Source: Congeria kusceri | Taxonomy: Eukaryota; Mollusca; Bivalvia; Myida; Dreissenidae | Direction: 5' to 3' | NCBI GenBank assembly: GCA_027627225.1 | Contig: CM051030.1 | Span: 19,451,415-19,515,414 of the forward strand | DNA length: 64,000 nucleotides | In this document: positions 13,745-24,862 of the stretch, piece after piece | Layout: each line of letters opens with the position of its first letter | How positions within the stretch are numbered: the stretch's first letter is position 1 | Translations under genes and position numbers: made by a program | Notes under the pieces: model-generated | Database searches by the model: none | What the model saw: the letters and a program-made list of their open reading frames with translations, nothing else | Told to the model about the DNA's origin: nothing

Positions 13745-15185
13745 TTAAATGTATAATCAATCAATGTCTGCGGTATCCGATCACATTTAAAATGCCCAAA
13801 ATGTTTAGAACTCATTAATTTGTTCGATAATATTCAAGAAACTAAAACGGATGATACAGATCGCGTTCATATGCCTGATTTTGATGAATTAAAAAAGAAA
13901 AGAGGTGTATGTGTAATAAAACATCGGGCGGTGTTGCCCTAGCTATTAAAAAACATGTATTTAAAGCCTCATTAAATGTGCAAATGGTCAAATTTAGAAT
14001 TTAGTCATTTAAATGCCTGGTTAAATTATTGTATTTTATGTTTAAGCTTCAGTTATATCCTGGGTCAGGAAACTATTTGGTGTTTGGAACCTTTTACAAA
14101 TAAAAACACTGATCCTCAAAGTAAACTATTTATTAACACTAGCTTTGTTTATGTGCTAATTATCATGCGACTCAGATGTCAGTCTTTTACTAAAAACACA
14201 GTGGTAATTTGCACAAGTTCCATGCTTTTCATGAATAACTGTACTTCTGACAGTAAAATAAATTGTCATTAACTGAACAAGTCAATTTGAGGGCCGTCCA
14301 TGAAGCATGTTATGCAGTAATTGAAATTTTAAATATATAATACGTTCAACAATTTACAAAATGAAATCTACGGAAGCTGAATTATCATAACTTTTGTTTA
14401 CCGCTTACAAGTAAATTTGCATACTTAAACATGTAACTTTGTTTAAAATTACCAATGTTTTCTCAATTTGTTGTACCATGTTATGTCTTTATAAAAATCA
14501 CACTAATAGGTTTATTGCACGTCCCTCGAAATTGAAATACTTTACTGGCCACAATAACGGGATTTTTTCATGCAAATATCATGCATGTGAACTACATTTC
14601 TTTTACGGGAAACTAGGACACACAATGGCTTTAAAATATAAACAATACAGTAGAACAAAAAATTGTCAAATACCATTTATTTTAAGAAAATGTAAACTAG
14701 ATTTTTGGCCGAAATGTTTTATTTAACGTTTTTGTAAAATCTTAATTAAACTCTGAATCGTTGTTCTAACTTGCTACACCTTGTGTGAGCCTTTAAATAT
14801 ATAACTATCATTGAAACCGGCTGTAATCTAGTACTGTGGTTTTGTATATTAAAATTGCTTGTACACAGAGAAACTGACCTACTGCGTGGCATAGTTTACA
14901 TACCGCATGAACAATCGGGCTATGCTCATGAAGACTGGTTCTTAAGTTTACAGTTAGATTTCAATAATTTAACACAAAAATACAGTCACTACTGCCTTTT
15001 GGGGGATTTAATTTCTGTCAGGTTATCTTGTTGCCGATCCAAACCTAAACCATTTAACAGATATTTACGATGAATACCAAAAAGAAATGTTAGCATTTGA
15101 TAATTGAAAAAATGTTTATCGTAATTGACAAAGTTTGGATCGAGGTACGAATGATTATGGATATCGGTTTATTGAATTTCTGCAG
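13745..15185 (+). pseudogene. LINE endonuclease (N-terminal half), broken
   Basis: An apurinic/apyrimidinic-like endonuclease domain that would nick target DNA for reverse transcription. Around 13774 an INVCGIRSHL-type start is readable, followed by NIQETKTDD (the QE[TS]K motif with the catalytic Glu) near 13832 and SGGVALAIKKHV near 13925. The match then stops at ~13980 and resumes at ~14830 with GIVYIPHEQS and CLLGD (catalytic Asp) up to FIEFLQYN at ~15185. The ~0.85 kb between, 13980-14825, is not endonuclease and looks inserted. The domain is completed at 19676-19850, beyond the nested element. Several stops and frameshifts show it is dead. Confidence 0.7.
13981..14825. other. Unidentified insertion inside the old endonuclease
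   Basis: About 845 bp with no similarity to endonuclease, lying between its two recognisable blocks. Open frames up to 98 codons on the plus strand are low-complexity and unrecognised. I found no clear terminal repeats, so its type is unknown. Confidence 0.4.
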
Positions 15186-15186
15186 T

Positions 15187-15213
15187 ATAACAGACAGACA
15201 GACAGACAGACAA
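15187..15213 (-). repeat. (TGTC)n 3' tail of the LINE
   Basis: On the plus strand this reads as about six ACAG/CAGA units. On the minus strand it directly follows AATAAATTG at the end of the retrotransposon. Microsatellite tails in place of poly(A) are known in several non-LTR clades. Confidence 0.8.
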
Positions 15214-15390
15214 TTTATTCAGACTTATACAACAGTACATCGTCTTCATACATAAAAAAAACATTATTTCTGTCACGTAAATAGGTATACAAAATAACAT
15301 TATATACATAAAATATTCATTTCAGAATACAAATAAACACAATCGATGGCAACAACACTTAAGTTCTATCGAGGCGGTAATGAAATTTAT

Positions 15391-18300
15391 CTAAACAGTA
15401 TTATTTAGGATCGCACTTCTTATAACAAAAGCTTCTTTGATATATTTACATATATTAAAAATTACTGATTTATCACATGAAATTAATAACTTGTGGTAAT
15501 TATATACGGATGGTTTAAAATAAAATATACGGTTAATATATTTTTTTCTTAAATCAGTGTAACAGCGGCATATACATATAAAATGGTATTCATCTTCTAA
15601 ATCAAAGTCATTACAACATAAACAATAACGTTCATTTCGTGGTATGTTATTCTGAGCATATCTGCCGGTATGGATTCTCAACGGGTGTGCAGAGACTCTT
15701 AGTCTTACAAAAAATAAGCGCAGACGTCTAGGGAGTAAGTCTAAATATGCTTCATATTCCAAAGAGGTTTTAAAAACTTTATACATATCTAATACAGAAC
15801 TGTTATTCATTTTACCATACCACTCTTGTTTAAAATTGTCAACAAGTCTACATTTGAACTCATTAATAAAACTATTTACTTGCACAACGCTTGGATTTTC
15901 AAATACATAACCAAATCCATACTTATTTAACATTTTTTTGACATTCGAGACCCAATTTGTATAACATTTATTACAATCATTTAAAGCTTGTTTATAAACA
16001 ATTTGCATTATGATATTTTTATTATTTATAATTTTAAACCAATATTTTAGAATTTTAACAAACCTGTTTACATACAAAGGATATCTACCTAATTCTCCAT
16101 AAACAGCAACATTACATGTATTTATTTTAACCTGGAGCAATCGTTTGCAAAATGTCAGATGTATGCGTTCAGTATCATCTGACTTTTCGAAACCCCATAC
16201 TTCTGAAGCATAATTTAATATAGAACCCACGAAAGAGTCAAACAACTGACAGAATATTTTTGGTTTTATGTCAAATTCATTGCATTTAAACAATAATATA
16301 TTCATGGCCTTAAGGGCTTTACCAACCAAATGTTCCTGGTTTAGTTTAAAACTTCCAGTATAATTCAACACTGTGCCTAAATAGTTAAAGTTATCAACCA
16401 CTTCAATTTCATTGCCATTGTATGCCCATTTTTCATTTTCCTTTAATCCACCCCTTTTCCGAAATACCATTATTTTCGTTTTTGCCGTGTTAACATTTAG
16501 CCCCCAAGAATTGCAATATAAATATAAGTTATCTAAATGGGATTGTACTTCAGCAGGAGACTTGCCTAAAATAGCCATGTCATCGGCAAATAATAGTACA
16601 ATCAACACAATATCATCTATATTCAAACCAGAGTTAATGTTATCTTGTAGGTAAAGTTCTAGATCTTCAACAAATAAAGAAAACAGAATTGGCGACATAA
16701 CCTCCCCTTGCCTCAGTCCAACCGCATAACTAAAATAATCTGAATAAGATGTACATGATTTAACACGTGACTTAACATTCGCATACATATCCTTCACTAA
16801 TCTAAGCAATTTGCCTTGTATACCAGACTTAAACATTTTTAACCATAATGCATTGCGGTATATACTATCAAAACATTTTAACATATCGACGAATATAACA
16901 TTCAAACGTTTATTTGCATTTAAATAATTTTGTACAATTGACATCAATATATAAGTAGCATCAACAGTTGAATAACCTTTCCTAAATCCGAACTGCGCGT
17001 CCGAAATAATATTGTTTTCATTGCAGAAAGTTTCAATGCGCTTATTTAAAATCGTGGTAAATAATTTTGAAAAGCAACTTACTAAAGTAATCCCTCTATA
17101 GTTATTAACATCATTAACATCACCTTTTTTATGCAAAGGGATTATAACCCCTTCTGTCCATTTATCGGGAAAGAAGCCCGATACAAAAATACCGTTAAAC
17201 ATATCGCACAAATGGTTAGATAAAATATAACTGCATTCAAGGAAATATTCGTTCAATATACAATCACTACCCGATGATTTATTTCGTTTTAAATGTTTTA
17301 TTGCATAATTAACTTCTTCGACAGATATAGGTTTGTCAAGTTCAGGAAATACAGAATTTTCTAAGTTAAAATCATTATTTAAACAAAAATCTTCTGCTTC
17401 AGTATTACAAAAATCTGACATATTGCTACTAAGGTTTTCAAAAAACTTTGTAAATTCTTCTATAGATATTTTATTTTTTGTGACGCTATTTTTTGATTTG
17501 AAAAACCGCCAAAAGTCCCTTGGTTTGTGTTTTCTTAGGTTTTCAATCTCCAACATTTTTTGCCTATAACAACAGGCTTTCTTCTTGCGTATTAAGTCCT
17601 TATAATACCTCTTACTTGTACATAAATGTTCTCTGTTTATATCTGTTTTACTCGAGTTAAAAATACGCAAAGCGTCATGGCACAAATTTCGTGCAGTATC
17701 GCACTCGTTATCAAACCATTCTGCCTTCTTTATACAGCTATTTAAATTGAAAATAGGGTTTGTTTTTTTAACACATGTTTTAGAAAATAACGGGTCTGCA
17801 ACACTGCGAATGGTTTCAGTAAATCTATTCAACACGTCATTAATTGACGTTCTACTTGAGTAATCTATATGTTGTACAATAGTATTAAATACAGGTAACA
17901 TGGAGATAATTCCTGAACGAAAATGCCCACATAACGCATCGTCCCATTTGTACCTAACGTCTGTGTAAGACTGATACTCAGACGAGACATTATTACAAAA
18001 TAAGGAAAAATGTAACGGGGCGTGATCACTCCATTCGTTAAAATCATGCACGGTAAAATCAGATATACTTGAAAAGCTGCATTCGTTTGCCAACAAATAA
18101 TCAATGGCAGACGTACCGTTATTAGAATAAAAAGTTTGCTTGCCGCTATTGCCTACTCTACCATTAACAATACGTAAACATGTGGATTTACATAAATCTA
18201 GTAATTTTACCCCATGGCTATTAAGTGTACTATCTACTGAGGCCCTAACAGAGGCGTTATCAGGGCAGTAATCAGCGTCATCGTATACAGTATTAATTCT

Positions 18301-18819
18301 ATCTTGTACAATATAATCGCATTTATTGCCAACTCTACTATTGAGATCGCCAGCTACAAAAAATTTACCAAATTCAGAAAAATTAGTAATATCATTTTCT
18401 AAGATTTCGAACAGATTTACATTAAATGTGTTATAAACTGGGGACTCATGCCCCCATATATAAGTTGCACAGATATAAAAGTCATCTGAAATATTAAAAA
18501 ATGTGTGATCAAGTTTTAACCAGATAATTGTATCATAATGGTTTTTTACAATTTCTATTCCATCAGCTAATTCTTCTTTAATATATATAACAATGCCACC
18601 ACTATTTCTATGAGCTTTTCTATGTTGAAATTTTCTGAAGAAGTTAAAAGACAAATATCCACTTAAATTGATATCACTAGAACTATTCGTCCAAGATTCA
18701 TACAAAAAACATATATCATGGGAGCTCAAAATATTTACAAAGTTAGAAGATGACTTCTTTCTATCAGTCAGTCCGTTAATGTTCCACGACAGGATCGATA
18801 CTTCACCACCGCCGTGCTC
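15391..18819 (-). CDS. LINE ORF2: endonuclease plus reverse transcriptase
   Basis: ORF2 nicks target DNA and copies the element RNA onto it. The frame is open from just after a TAG at 18822-18820 to the stop at 15391 (~1142 codons). It has no ATG in its first 30 codons, so translation may depend on reinitiation after the ORF1 stop, or the start lies further in. The endonuclease begins VSILSWNING and has LYESW (catalytic Glu), VAGDLNSRVG and WSDHAPLHFSL. The reverse transcriptase has DKWTEGVIIPLHKKG, NNYRGITLVSC, QFGFRKGYST, FVDMLKCFDSI, GLRQGEVMSPILFSLF and the catalytic LLFADD. Near the C-terminus CLCCNDF...DEYHFIC is a CCHC-like zinc-binding motif common to LINE ORF2 tails. No internal stop is seen, so the product could be active. 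Confidence 0.9.
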   Translation of the reverse strand, partial: EHGGGEVSILSWNINGLTDRKKSSSNFVNILSSHDICFLYESWTNSSSDINLSGYLSFNFFRKFQHRKAHRNSGGIVIYIKEELADGIEIVKNHYDTIIWLKLDHTFFNISDDFYICATYIWGHESPVYNTFNVNLFEILENDITNFSEFGKFFVAGDLNSRVGNKCDYIVQDRINTVYDDADYCPDNASVRASVDSTLNSHGVKLLDLCKSTCLRIVNGRVGNSGKQTFYSNNGTSAIDYLLANECSFSSISDFTVHDFNEWSDHAPLHFSLFCNNVSSEYQSYTDVRYKWDDALCGHFRSGIISMLPVFNTIVQHIDYSSRTSINDVLNRFTETIRSVADPLFSKTCVKKTNPIFNLNSCIKKAEWFDNECDTARNLCHDALRIFNSSKTDINREHLCTSKRYYKDLIRKKKACCYRQKMLEIENLRKHKPRDFWRFFKSKNSVTKNKISIEEFTKFFENLSSNMSDFCNTEAEDFCLNNDFNLENSVFPELDKPISVEEVNYAIKHLKRNKSSGSDCILNEYFLECSYILSNHLCDMFNGIFVSGFFPDKWTEGVIIPLHKKGDVNDVNNYRGITLVSCFSKLFTTILNKRIETFCNENNIISDAQFGFRKGYSTVDATYILMSIVQNYLNANKRLNVIFVDMLKCFDSIYRNALWLKMFKSGIQGKLLRLVKDMYANVKSRVKSCTSYSDYFSYAVGLRQGEVMSPILFSLFVEDLELYLQDNINSGLNIDDIVLIVLLFADDMAILGKSPAEVQSHLDNLYLYCNSWGLNVNTAKTKIMVFRKRGGLKENEKWAYNGNEIEVVDNFNYLGTVLNYTGSFKLNQEHLVGKALKAMNILLFKCNEFDIKPKIFCQLFDSFVGSILNYASEVWGFEKSDDTERIHLTFCKRLLQVKINTCNVAVYGELGRYPLYVNRFVKILKYWFKIINNKNIIMQIVYKQALNDCNKCYTNWVSNVKKMLNKYGFGYVFENPSVVQVNSFINEFKCRLVDNFKQEWYGKMNNSSVLDMYKVFKTSLEYEAYLDLLPRRLRLFFVRLRVSAHPLRIHTGRYAQNNIPRNERYCLCCNDFDLEDEYHFICICRCYTDLRKKYINRIFYFKPSVYNYHKLLISCDKSVIFNICKYIKEAFVIRSAILNNTV

Positions 18820-19559
18820 CTACGCGCGCACCGGGGTTCCGTCAATGTAGAGCGTGTCGTAGGCCAGGTACGCCCGTTTACCCAACCGCCTCGCCTCCTT
18901 CATTTTCGGCACCAATTGGCGCCTTTTCTGTATTACTTCCGGGGGAAATTGTTCAAAAACGCGGTACGCCGTGCCGTCAGTTCCTTCCACCGTTTTCTTA
19001 CCATTTCCCTGTCTTTAAAGTAGGTGAACTTGGCAACAACGTTTCTTATTTTGCCATGCGTCGGCGACCCCGGAGACCGGTGTACACGTTCAAACTTAAT
19101 ATAAGTTGCTACTTCCTGTGAAATCTTGAACGCGCTCACCAAATGCTGGCGCAGCTTTGCTTCCGTCGTCTCCGGCGTCTCGTTCTCGTTTCCGGCGGCC
19201 TCCGGTACCGAAGTAAAAATTAAGTTATTTCGCATGGTTTGCGATTGTAGATAGCTGACGTCATCCCGCAGGGTTACACGCTCCTTCTCTAGTACCTGTA
19301 CCCTCTCCGCTAGCTCCGCAGCATGTATATCTGCCCCTTCCACCTTATCCTCCAGGTACGATACCCGCTCATCCACCCTCTTAGCTCTCTCCTCATGCAC
19401 CACCCACAGCCTTTTCATGTCCTTCTCAAAACTCTCCATGCGTTTCTCAATGGACTCTATGACATTCATTCTCGTTTCCAAACACTCTAAACGACCACTG
19501 ACGGCCTTCAATAGCACCATTACGTCGCGAATTGTGGGTTCAACACTACTTTCCGCCAT
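18820..19559 (-). CDS. LINE ORF1 (coiled coil + RRM), one frameshift
   Basis: A nucleic-acid-binding ORF1 protein. I chose the ATG at 19559 (ATGGCGGAA, good context) over the upstream non-ATG extension. Residues from ~20 to ~125 form a long heptad coiled coil (MNVIESIEKRMESFEKDMKR, then VSYLEDKV, LAERVQVLEKE). Then come TMRNNLIFTSVPEA (start of the RRM) and FERVHRSPG, RNVVAKFTYFKDREMVRKRW. The frame runs to a stop at 18933. From about 18983, however, the +1-shifted frame carries the expected C-terminal domain (FEQFPPEV, KRRQLVPKMKEARR, LYIDGTPVRA), ending at TAG 18822-18820 immediately before ORF2. One base has therefore been lost or gained near 18980. Confidence 0.82.
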
Positions 19560-19675
19560 TTTGGAGTGTTCTCCTCCACTACCGATCACACTTTTAAGAT
19601 TTCCGCTAATATTTATACTACCACTGGGACTACTTACAAATACACTATTTTCTAAATTGTCTACGCTATACAATC

Positions 19676-21916
19676 TCTATATTTTAAACGGTCGAGTGAA
19701 CGGCGATACATCGGGGATCACGTGTAAAAGATCAAGCTCGGTGGATTCGTTTATCTGCGATTCTAGTATGTAGAATTATGTCAACACTCTTAACGTATTG
19801 GAATTTAACCCGCATTGCTCGGACGCACATAATAATATAACACTAAGTTTAACTGCTAAAAATAAACCATGTGTTGAAACACCTAAAGAAAATGTCCCAG
19901 AAATTATACTTTGGGACCCAAAGAAAAGCCACGATCTCAATGAAAACTTAAGCAGAAATACAATTAATGAAATAAATTTAAAGTTAGAGCAGATTATAAG
20001 CAATAACAATGTAAATCAAAACAACATAAATGATATACTCTCGCGTATCTCACAATTATTTCTTAACACTGCCGAGGAAACCTTCGGGTTTAAACATGTA
20101 TCGAATAAAACGCTCAAACAGGATTTCCTAAATGGTTTGGCCTTGATTAAAAACGTGCGAATAAGTGCTTTCATAAAGCGAAATATTTATACAAATTAAA
20201 TAAAGACGAAACCAATAAGGCAAATCGTAAGAGGTCAAGTAAAGAGTATAAACATACACTTAATAAATATCATTCGTGTTACACCAATAGCAAAATAACT
20301 AAACTCAGATCTTTAAAACATTCAGAGCCTAGATCATACTGGAAATTAATTAACGGCAAGAAATCAAACAACTTGGAAGCTGTATTATCATTACTTTTGG
20401 GGGGTTTTTAATCAGTAAATCTGGACGAAAACACTGTTTCAGATCCCGTTCACCTTAATGAAAGTAATGCTCCCATCAAAGAAAATGAGATCGAAAAGGC
20501 AATTAATTCTTTGAAAAATTACAAAGCGTGTGGAATTGACAAAATATTAAATAAACATATTAAATCGTCATTTAGTCTTATAAAACAAGTGTACGTTAAA
20601 TTATTTAATGTTGTCATTGATACCGGAATTATACCAGAAGCGCGGTCAATTGGAATCATTAATCCAATATACAAACACAAGGGCGATCCTACGAAGTTGC
20701 CTGGGAAAATTATTTACGTGTATTATTAATTATCGTCTGACTAGTTTCATCGAAAACAATGGTATTATTGATTCATGTCAAGCGGGGTTTCGAAATCGTT
20801 CTCGACATCAGACAATATGTTTATTCTTCATAATCTTATTCAGATTGTAAATAACAAAAGAAAAAAGCTATTATGTGCATTCACAGATCTTGAACAAGAT
20901 TTCGACACAGTATGGAGAAGGGGGTTACTGGAAAAACTAATAAAATCAAATATCATTGGAAAATGCTTCGAACTTACAGTCAATATCAATAAATTAAAAA
21001 AACAATGTTTTTTCTAAAGGTAGGCAACCGAACTTTAACGTTCATGTTAACATGTAAAATCTAGAAATAATTAACGAGTATAAATACCTAGGTGTATATT
21101 TCAGGGTACAGGGAATGTAGATATTATAGAACGAGTGCAATTAAAATACCTTAAATATGTTTTTAAGTTTAAAATGTCAACGCATAACTATATGGTTTAC
21201 GGCGAATCTGGGACAAAACCGATTGTTTTAGATATAGAAACAAAGATGATAACATTTTTGTCAAAAATCATTAACGGTGTAAACTCTTATACATTATCCT
21301 CAATTATTTACAAGTATGTCTTAATGATAACTTCCAACTTCCAAATGATAATACTTTAGCCAAAAAAGCCCTATGGTTTGCTAAGCTCAAACAAATAAGT
21401 ATTAAATGTGGTATGATGAATGTCTGGGATATACAGGAAGAAATAAATGATAAATGGTTAAAACTCGCAATAAAAGAAAAACTTGAAGACATTTTCCTTA
21501 CCGAATGGTATTCTTTAATCGAAAACTCTTCCAGCAGTTCGTTTTATAAATTAATTAAACCCGCATTTGGACTTGAAAACTACCTGACAAAACTACCGAA
21601 ATCTCTGTTGCATTACATGTCAAAATTCCGTACAAGAAATCACAGACTACCAATTGAAGTCGGAAATTGGAACGGCATCCCGCTCAACGAAAGATGTAAC
21701 TTTTGCGAAAATAAACTTTGTGACGAGTGCCATTACCTGTTTGAATGTCGCAAGTTTGTCGATGAGCGCCATGCATATATAAAACGGTACTACTACACGT
21801 ATTCAAATACATTCAAACTAAGCGAACTCTTCCAAACAAAAATACAAGGGAACAATCATTACTTATGTACAACTGTATTAGTTCTATTTTTTCAATTGCA
21901 TAATAAAATTACTTAA
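19676..21916 (+). pseudogene. Old LINE: endonuclease end plus reverse transcriptase, broken
   Basis: Continuation of the plus-strand element. The first part, NLYILNGRVNG ... VDSFICDSSM-stop, then LEFNPHCSDAH, is the end of the endonuclease (SDxH motif). Then come a linker and the RT: KNYKACGIDKI near 20511, FNVVIDTGIIPEA, LGKLFTCIINYRL near 20690, CQAGFR near 20780, and CAFTDLEQDFDTVWR (catalytic Asp block) near 20880. The segment that should hold the FADD catalytic motif, around 21000-21130, is missing. The C-terminal part reads on from 21135 and ends with a 167-codon frame (21413-21916) containing CNFCENKLCDECHYLFEC, a zinc-binding LINE tail. Multiple shifts and the deletion make it dead. 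Confidence 0.78.
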
Positions 21917-22811
21917 AGCTGCATAATACTCCAAAACAAAGATGGATAATTATATTCGCTGGTTTTAACTGCTTTATATTGAATTTTTTATTTCAACTAT
22001 AGTCATGTTAGAAAAAACTGTATAATACCTGTTTAATTGTTTAAACTAAAACCAAATGTCTCAATATGTGACGTTTTAAAACAGTTGATCAACCAAATAC
22101 GTTATGTATTACTGTATATGGTTTTGTTTTTTTATTGCATTCTAATTGTTTAAGTAACACTGACCAGTATAAGTGTTCTTACGTGACACTCTGACTAACA
22201 ATCACGTGTAAAACTTTTATGAATAAGTATAAACAGCAGAAACAAATTTTACTACTTTCGCCTCAAAACATCTGAATAATTATGTATATTGACAGTATTA
22301 TTAATTTCAGTAAGCTAGCATAACCGTTGAACATTTTAGAATAACACTTCTAAAATAACCGTAAATAAATATATTCATATATGTATTACGCTATGTATTA
22401 ATATGTCTATTTCGTTCAAGGTATGACAGCTGTTTGAGTAATTTTAGTAGATAAATGTCCGACTCTAACTTTTCACAGCAGCTTATCAACACAAACTTAA
22501 TGCTCAAACATACCGGTTATGTAATATATGTTGGTAATATTACAAAATATAATTATTTGTTATTATTAATAATATACAAACGAATACATGTGTGCTATCA
22601 TAAATGGTCAAACAAGCTACATCACTGTAAATGTACGCCATGTATGGTTCTCCTTGTGACTAACACGCACTGCTAACATCGAAACCGTTAATTGTTCAAT
22701 TACTTATATATTCGTAGAGAGCCTCTGATTGCAAATACCTTTGTAACACATTAATGTGTTCATGTTTTGCATGAAATTGAGTGAATAAATGTATTGACTT
22801 GACTTGACTTG
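21917..22811 (+). mobile_element. 3' UTR and (TTGAC)n tail of the old LINE
   Basis: AT-rich 3' untranslated region after the zinc-finger tail. It ends with GTGAATAAATGTA followed by TTGACTTGACTTGACTTGG at about 22793-22811. The arrangement, AATAAA then a short pentamer repeat, mirrors the AATAAA-(TGTC)n end of the younger element nested in it. Confidence 0.65.
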
Positions 22812-24055
22812 GGGAGTAGGAGATTGAAGCGTGTTCGAGGCGCTAATTGGTGTTATTGTGTACATGTGCACATGTGCTCTGAAACAAAATACGACCTTCC
22901 TAGTGATGTCGTGAAATCAGCGAAGTTGTCAGCAAAGATTTGCATGGGCTAAATAAATGGTTTGAAGTCTTTCCCATTAAATGAAATATGCGCAATCCAA
23001 CCACAGTTCTAATATGTATATTAAAGTCCGTGTATTTGGCGCATTTTATTTTATTGTGCGTTAGTGATGGCTATAAACCACACAATTATGTCATTTTAGT
23101 AATACAGTTCCATCGGTGTACCAGTGCTGCATCCGATTATCGAATATTTGAATACTTCATCATGCGGATATTCGAATATCAGTTTTGGCATTCGTTGACA
23201 TCCCAAATTTAAATATAATATTTAATGTTCATTACACATTTATGGAAATCAACGCACATAGTTCAAAATTCGCAATACAAAACATAATGTGGTTACAATA
23301 CATAGTTTCTGTAAATAATGCTAAACTTTGTTTAAACGTTTTTATCATGAGTATTACAAACATAAATTACAAGCAACATTGGTGTTTTATTCCATTACAT
23401 TGTGTCAAGTTAATTATTTTGCAGCTGACCATATTTCAAACAATATTAAAAACATGTCCCGCAATGTAGACCTGCCATAATGCGGTAGTTTCATCGAATC
23501 GAAGTATCACAGCCATTCAAATTACAACCTGAAAATACACGAAACAGTTAAGCAGACGTGCTGTATATAGGGGCTTAATTTATCAGCGTTACTTTGATGT
23601 CCATAGGTAACTTGCAACCATTGGAACATATCATTCGTAAGTCGCATATGGAGTTTGAATGATGTAATTCAGCAAAGTTTCTAAATAACTCAAGAATATC
23701 ATATCCAGTAAAAAAGTGCACATTTGCCCCAAGTGACAATACATTAATGTCCATGCAAGCACAAATAGTTAAACAAAACATTATTACTTGATATTTGAGT
23801 ACATTTAGTGCATTGATAACATATCGATAATTCTCAGAAGTATAACGCGTTCTCAAGACATGCGTGAATTCCCCTTGCGTTAAGAGTCCTACATATCGTT
23901 AGTAAACCATGTGTAATTGCAACGAAACCTGTTATTATGTCTCTGAATTTTATTCCGTGCATGACACGGCTACATCTCGATAAGTATAAAGAACCATTGA
24001 AACTACACTTACAAACCAAAAAAAAACGCGTGATTCGTCTCAGTTATACTATGAT
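22812..24055. other. Non-coding stretch
   Basis: No recognisable gene, RNA or element. The minus-strand 93-codon frame at 23575-23856 resembles nothing I know. Confidence 0.5.
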
Positions 24056-24340
24056 TGTCGCGATAGTTTTACAAAAGCAATGACTCGCTAGAGGATGCGT
24101 AGTCACCGTAGTGTCGCGATAGTTTTACAAAAGCAATGACTCGCTAGAGGATGCGTAGTCACCGTAGTGTCGCGATAGTTTTACAAAAGCAATGACTCGC
24201 TAGAGGATGCGTAGTCACCGTAGTGTCGCGATAGTTTTACAAAAGCAATGACTCGCTAGAGGATGCGTAGTTACCGTAGTGTCGCGATAGTTTTACAAAA
24301 GCAATGACTCGCTAGAGGGTGCGTAGTCACCGTAGTGTGG
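24056..24340. repeat. 56-bp minisatellite, five copies
   Basis: Five head-to-tail units starting at about 24058, 24114, 24170, 24226 and 24282, each beginning TCGCGATAGTTTTACAAAAG and ending GTAGTCACCGTAGTG. Only one or two bases differ between units, so the array is recent or kept homogeneous. It lies ~250 bp upstream of the lectin signal exon. There are no unique spacers, so it is not a CRISPR array. Confidence 0.93.
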
Positions 24341-24585
24341 CCTTTTTGATTGCATGTTATTTTCTTTTCTTTTCGGCGTAGCTGTCTTAGATCAGTTTTG
24401 ACATTGATTGCTTGTAAATGTGTACCAATGAAAAGTTATACATTTTGCACGATACGCTAATTACGAAATTGAATACCATTATTTTCGGGTTTAAATCTGT
24501 CGAATACTTCACATGAAACCATACATCGTGAACGGCAGATACGGGCACAGCTTTTGTATTGGAATCAACCGTTAATTTTTAAAAT

Positions 24586-24631
24586 ATGTTCAACTTTGCT
24601 GTGTGGACTGTTGCGCTGATTGCATCGACAG
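24586..24631 (+). CDS. Probable first exon of an F-type lectin (signal peptide)
   Basis: Opens with ATG and codes for MFNFAVWTVALIAST, a typical hydrophobic secretion signal, then meets the splice donor G|GTAAG at 24632. It ends in phase 1. That matches the phase of three downstream exons that begin after CACAG with AGTCGAT, giving a Glu-Ser join. Secretion fits the fucose-binding lectins of bivalve haemolymph. No promoter is evident upstream. It may also belong to a dead copy, since the nearest second exon is broken. Confidence 0.5.
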
Positions 24632-24639
24632 GTAAGAAT

Positions 24640-24735
24640 TTATATAATAATAATAATTATTATTATTATTATTAGCATCATTAGTATTATTAGTATTGTT
24701 ATCATTATTACTAGCATTATTATTATTATTTAAAC
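24640..24735. repeat. AAT/ATT trinucleotide microsatellite
   Basis: An imperfect run of TAT/TAG triplets (ATTATTATTATT with AGC and AGT variants) in the intron after the signal exon. The Asn-rich minus-strand frame over it is an artefact. Confidence 0.8.
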
Positions 24736-24862
24736 ATATACATGTTAATGGCACGCTTGTTTTGGTTGCCGTCACAGAGCCATAGCGAGTCGTGCTGTAG
24801 ATCAAGTAATTCTTTTTGAGTCACAATTTACACATTTGTTTGTGTTTTTGTTTACGTCACAG

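Larger units (their letters stand above)
11590..15185 (+). mobile_element. Decayed plus-strand non-LTR retrotransposon, 5' part
   Basis: This is the 5' portion of an old LINE-type element: a leader from about 11590, ORF1 from 11806, then the start of an endonuclease from about 13745. The element is cut at ~15185 by a younger LINE on the other strand and resumes at ~19676, ending in a TTGAC-repeat tail at 22811. The endonuclease reading frame resumes in the right order across the insertion, which shows that the two parts belong to one element. The 5' boundary is approximate. Confidence 0.75.
15186..19675 (-). mobile_element. Nearly intact minus-strand non-LTR retrotransposon
   Basis: A ~4.5 kb element read on the minus strand: a short leader (19560-19675), ORF1 (19559-18820), ORF2 (18819-15391), a ~180 bp 3' UTR with AATAAA, and a (TGTC)n tail at 15187-15213. 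It sits inside the endonuclease of an older plus-strand LINE. The host frame reads ...FIEFLQYN up to 15185 and picks up as NLYILNGR from ~19672, which fixes both ends to a few bases. A TATA at each junction may be a very short target duplication. With endonuclease, RT and only one evident frameshift, it is much younger than its host. The clade is not assigned: ORF1 is L1-like, but the microsatellite tail is not typical of L1. Confidence 0.88.

Noticed and set aside
18668..19023. Plus-strand open frames of 60-118 codons over the younger LINE
   Set aside because: They are antisense shadows of ORF1 and ORF2.
24056..24340. CRISPR-like direct repeats
   Set aside because: The units are contiguous without unique spacers, and the sequence is clearly eukaryotic. 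It is a minisatellite.
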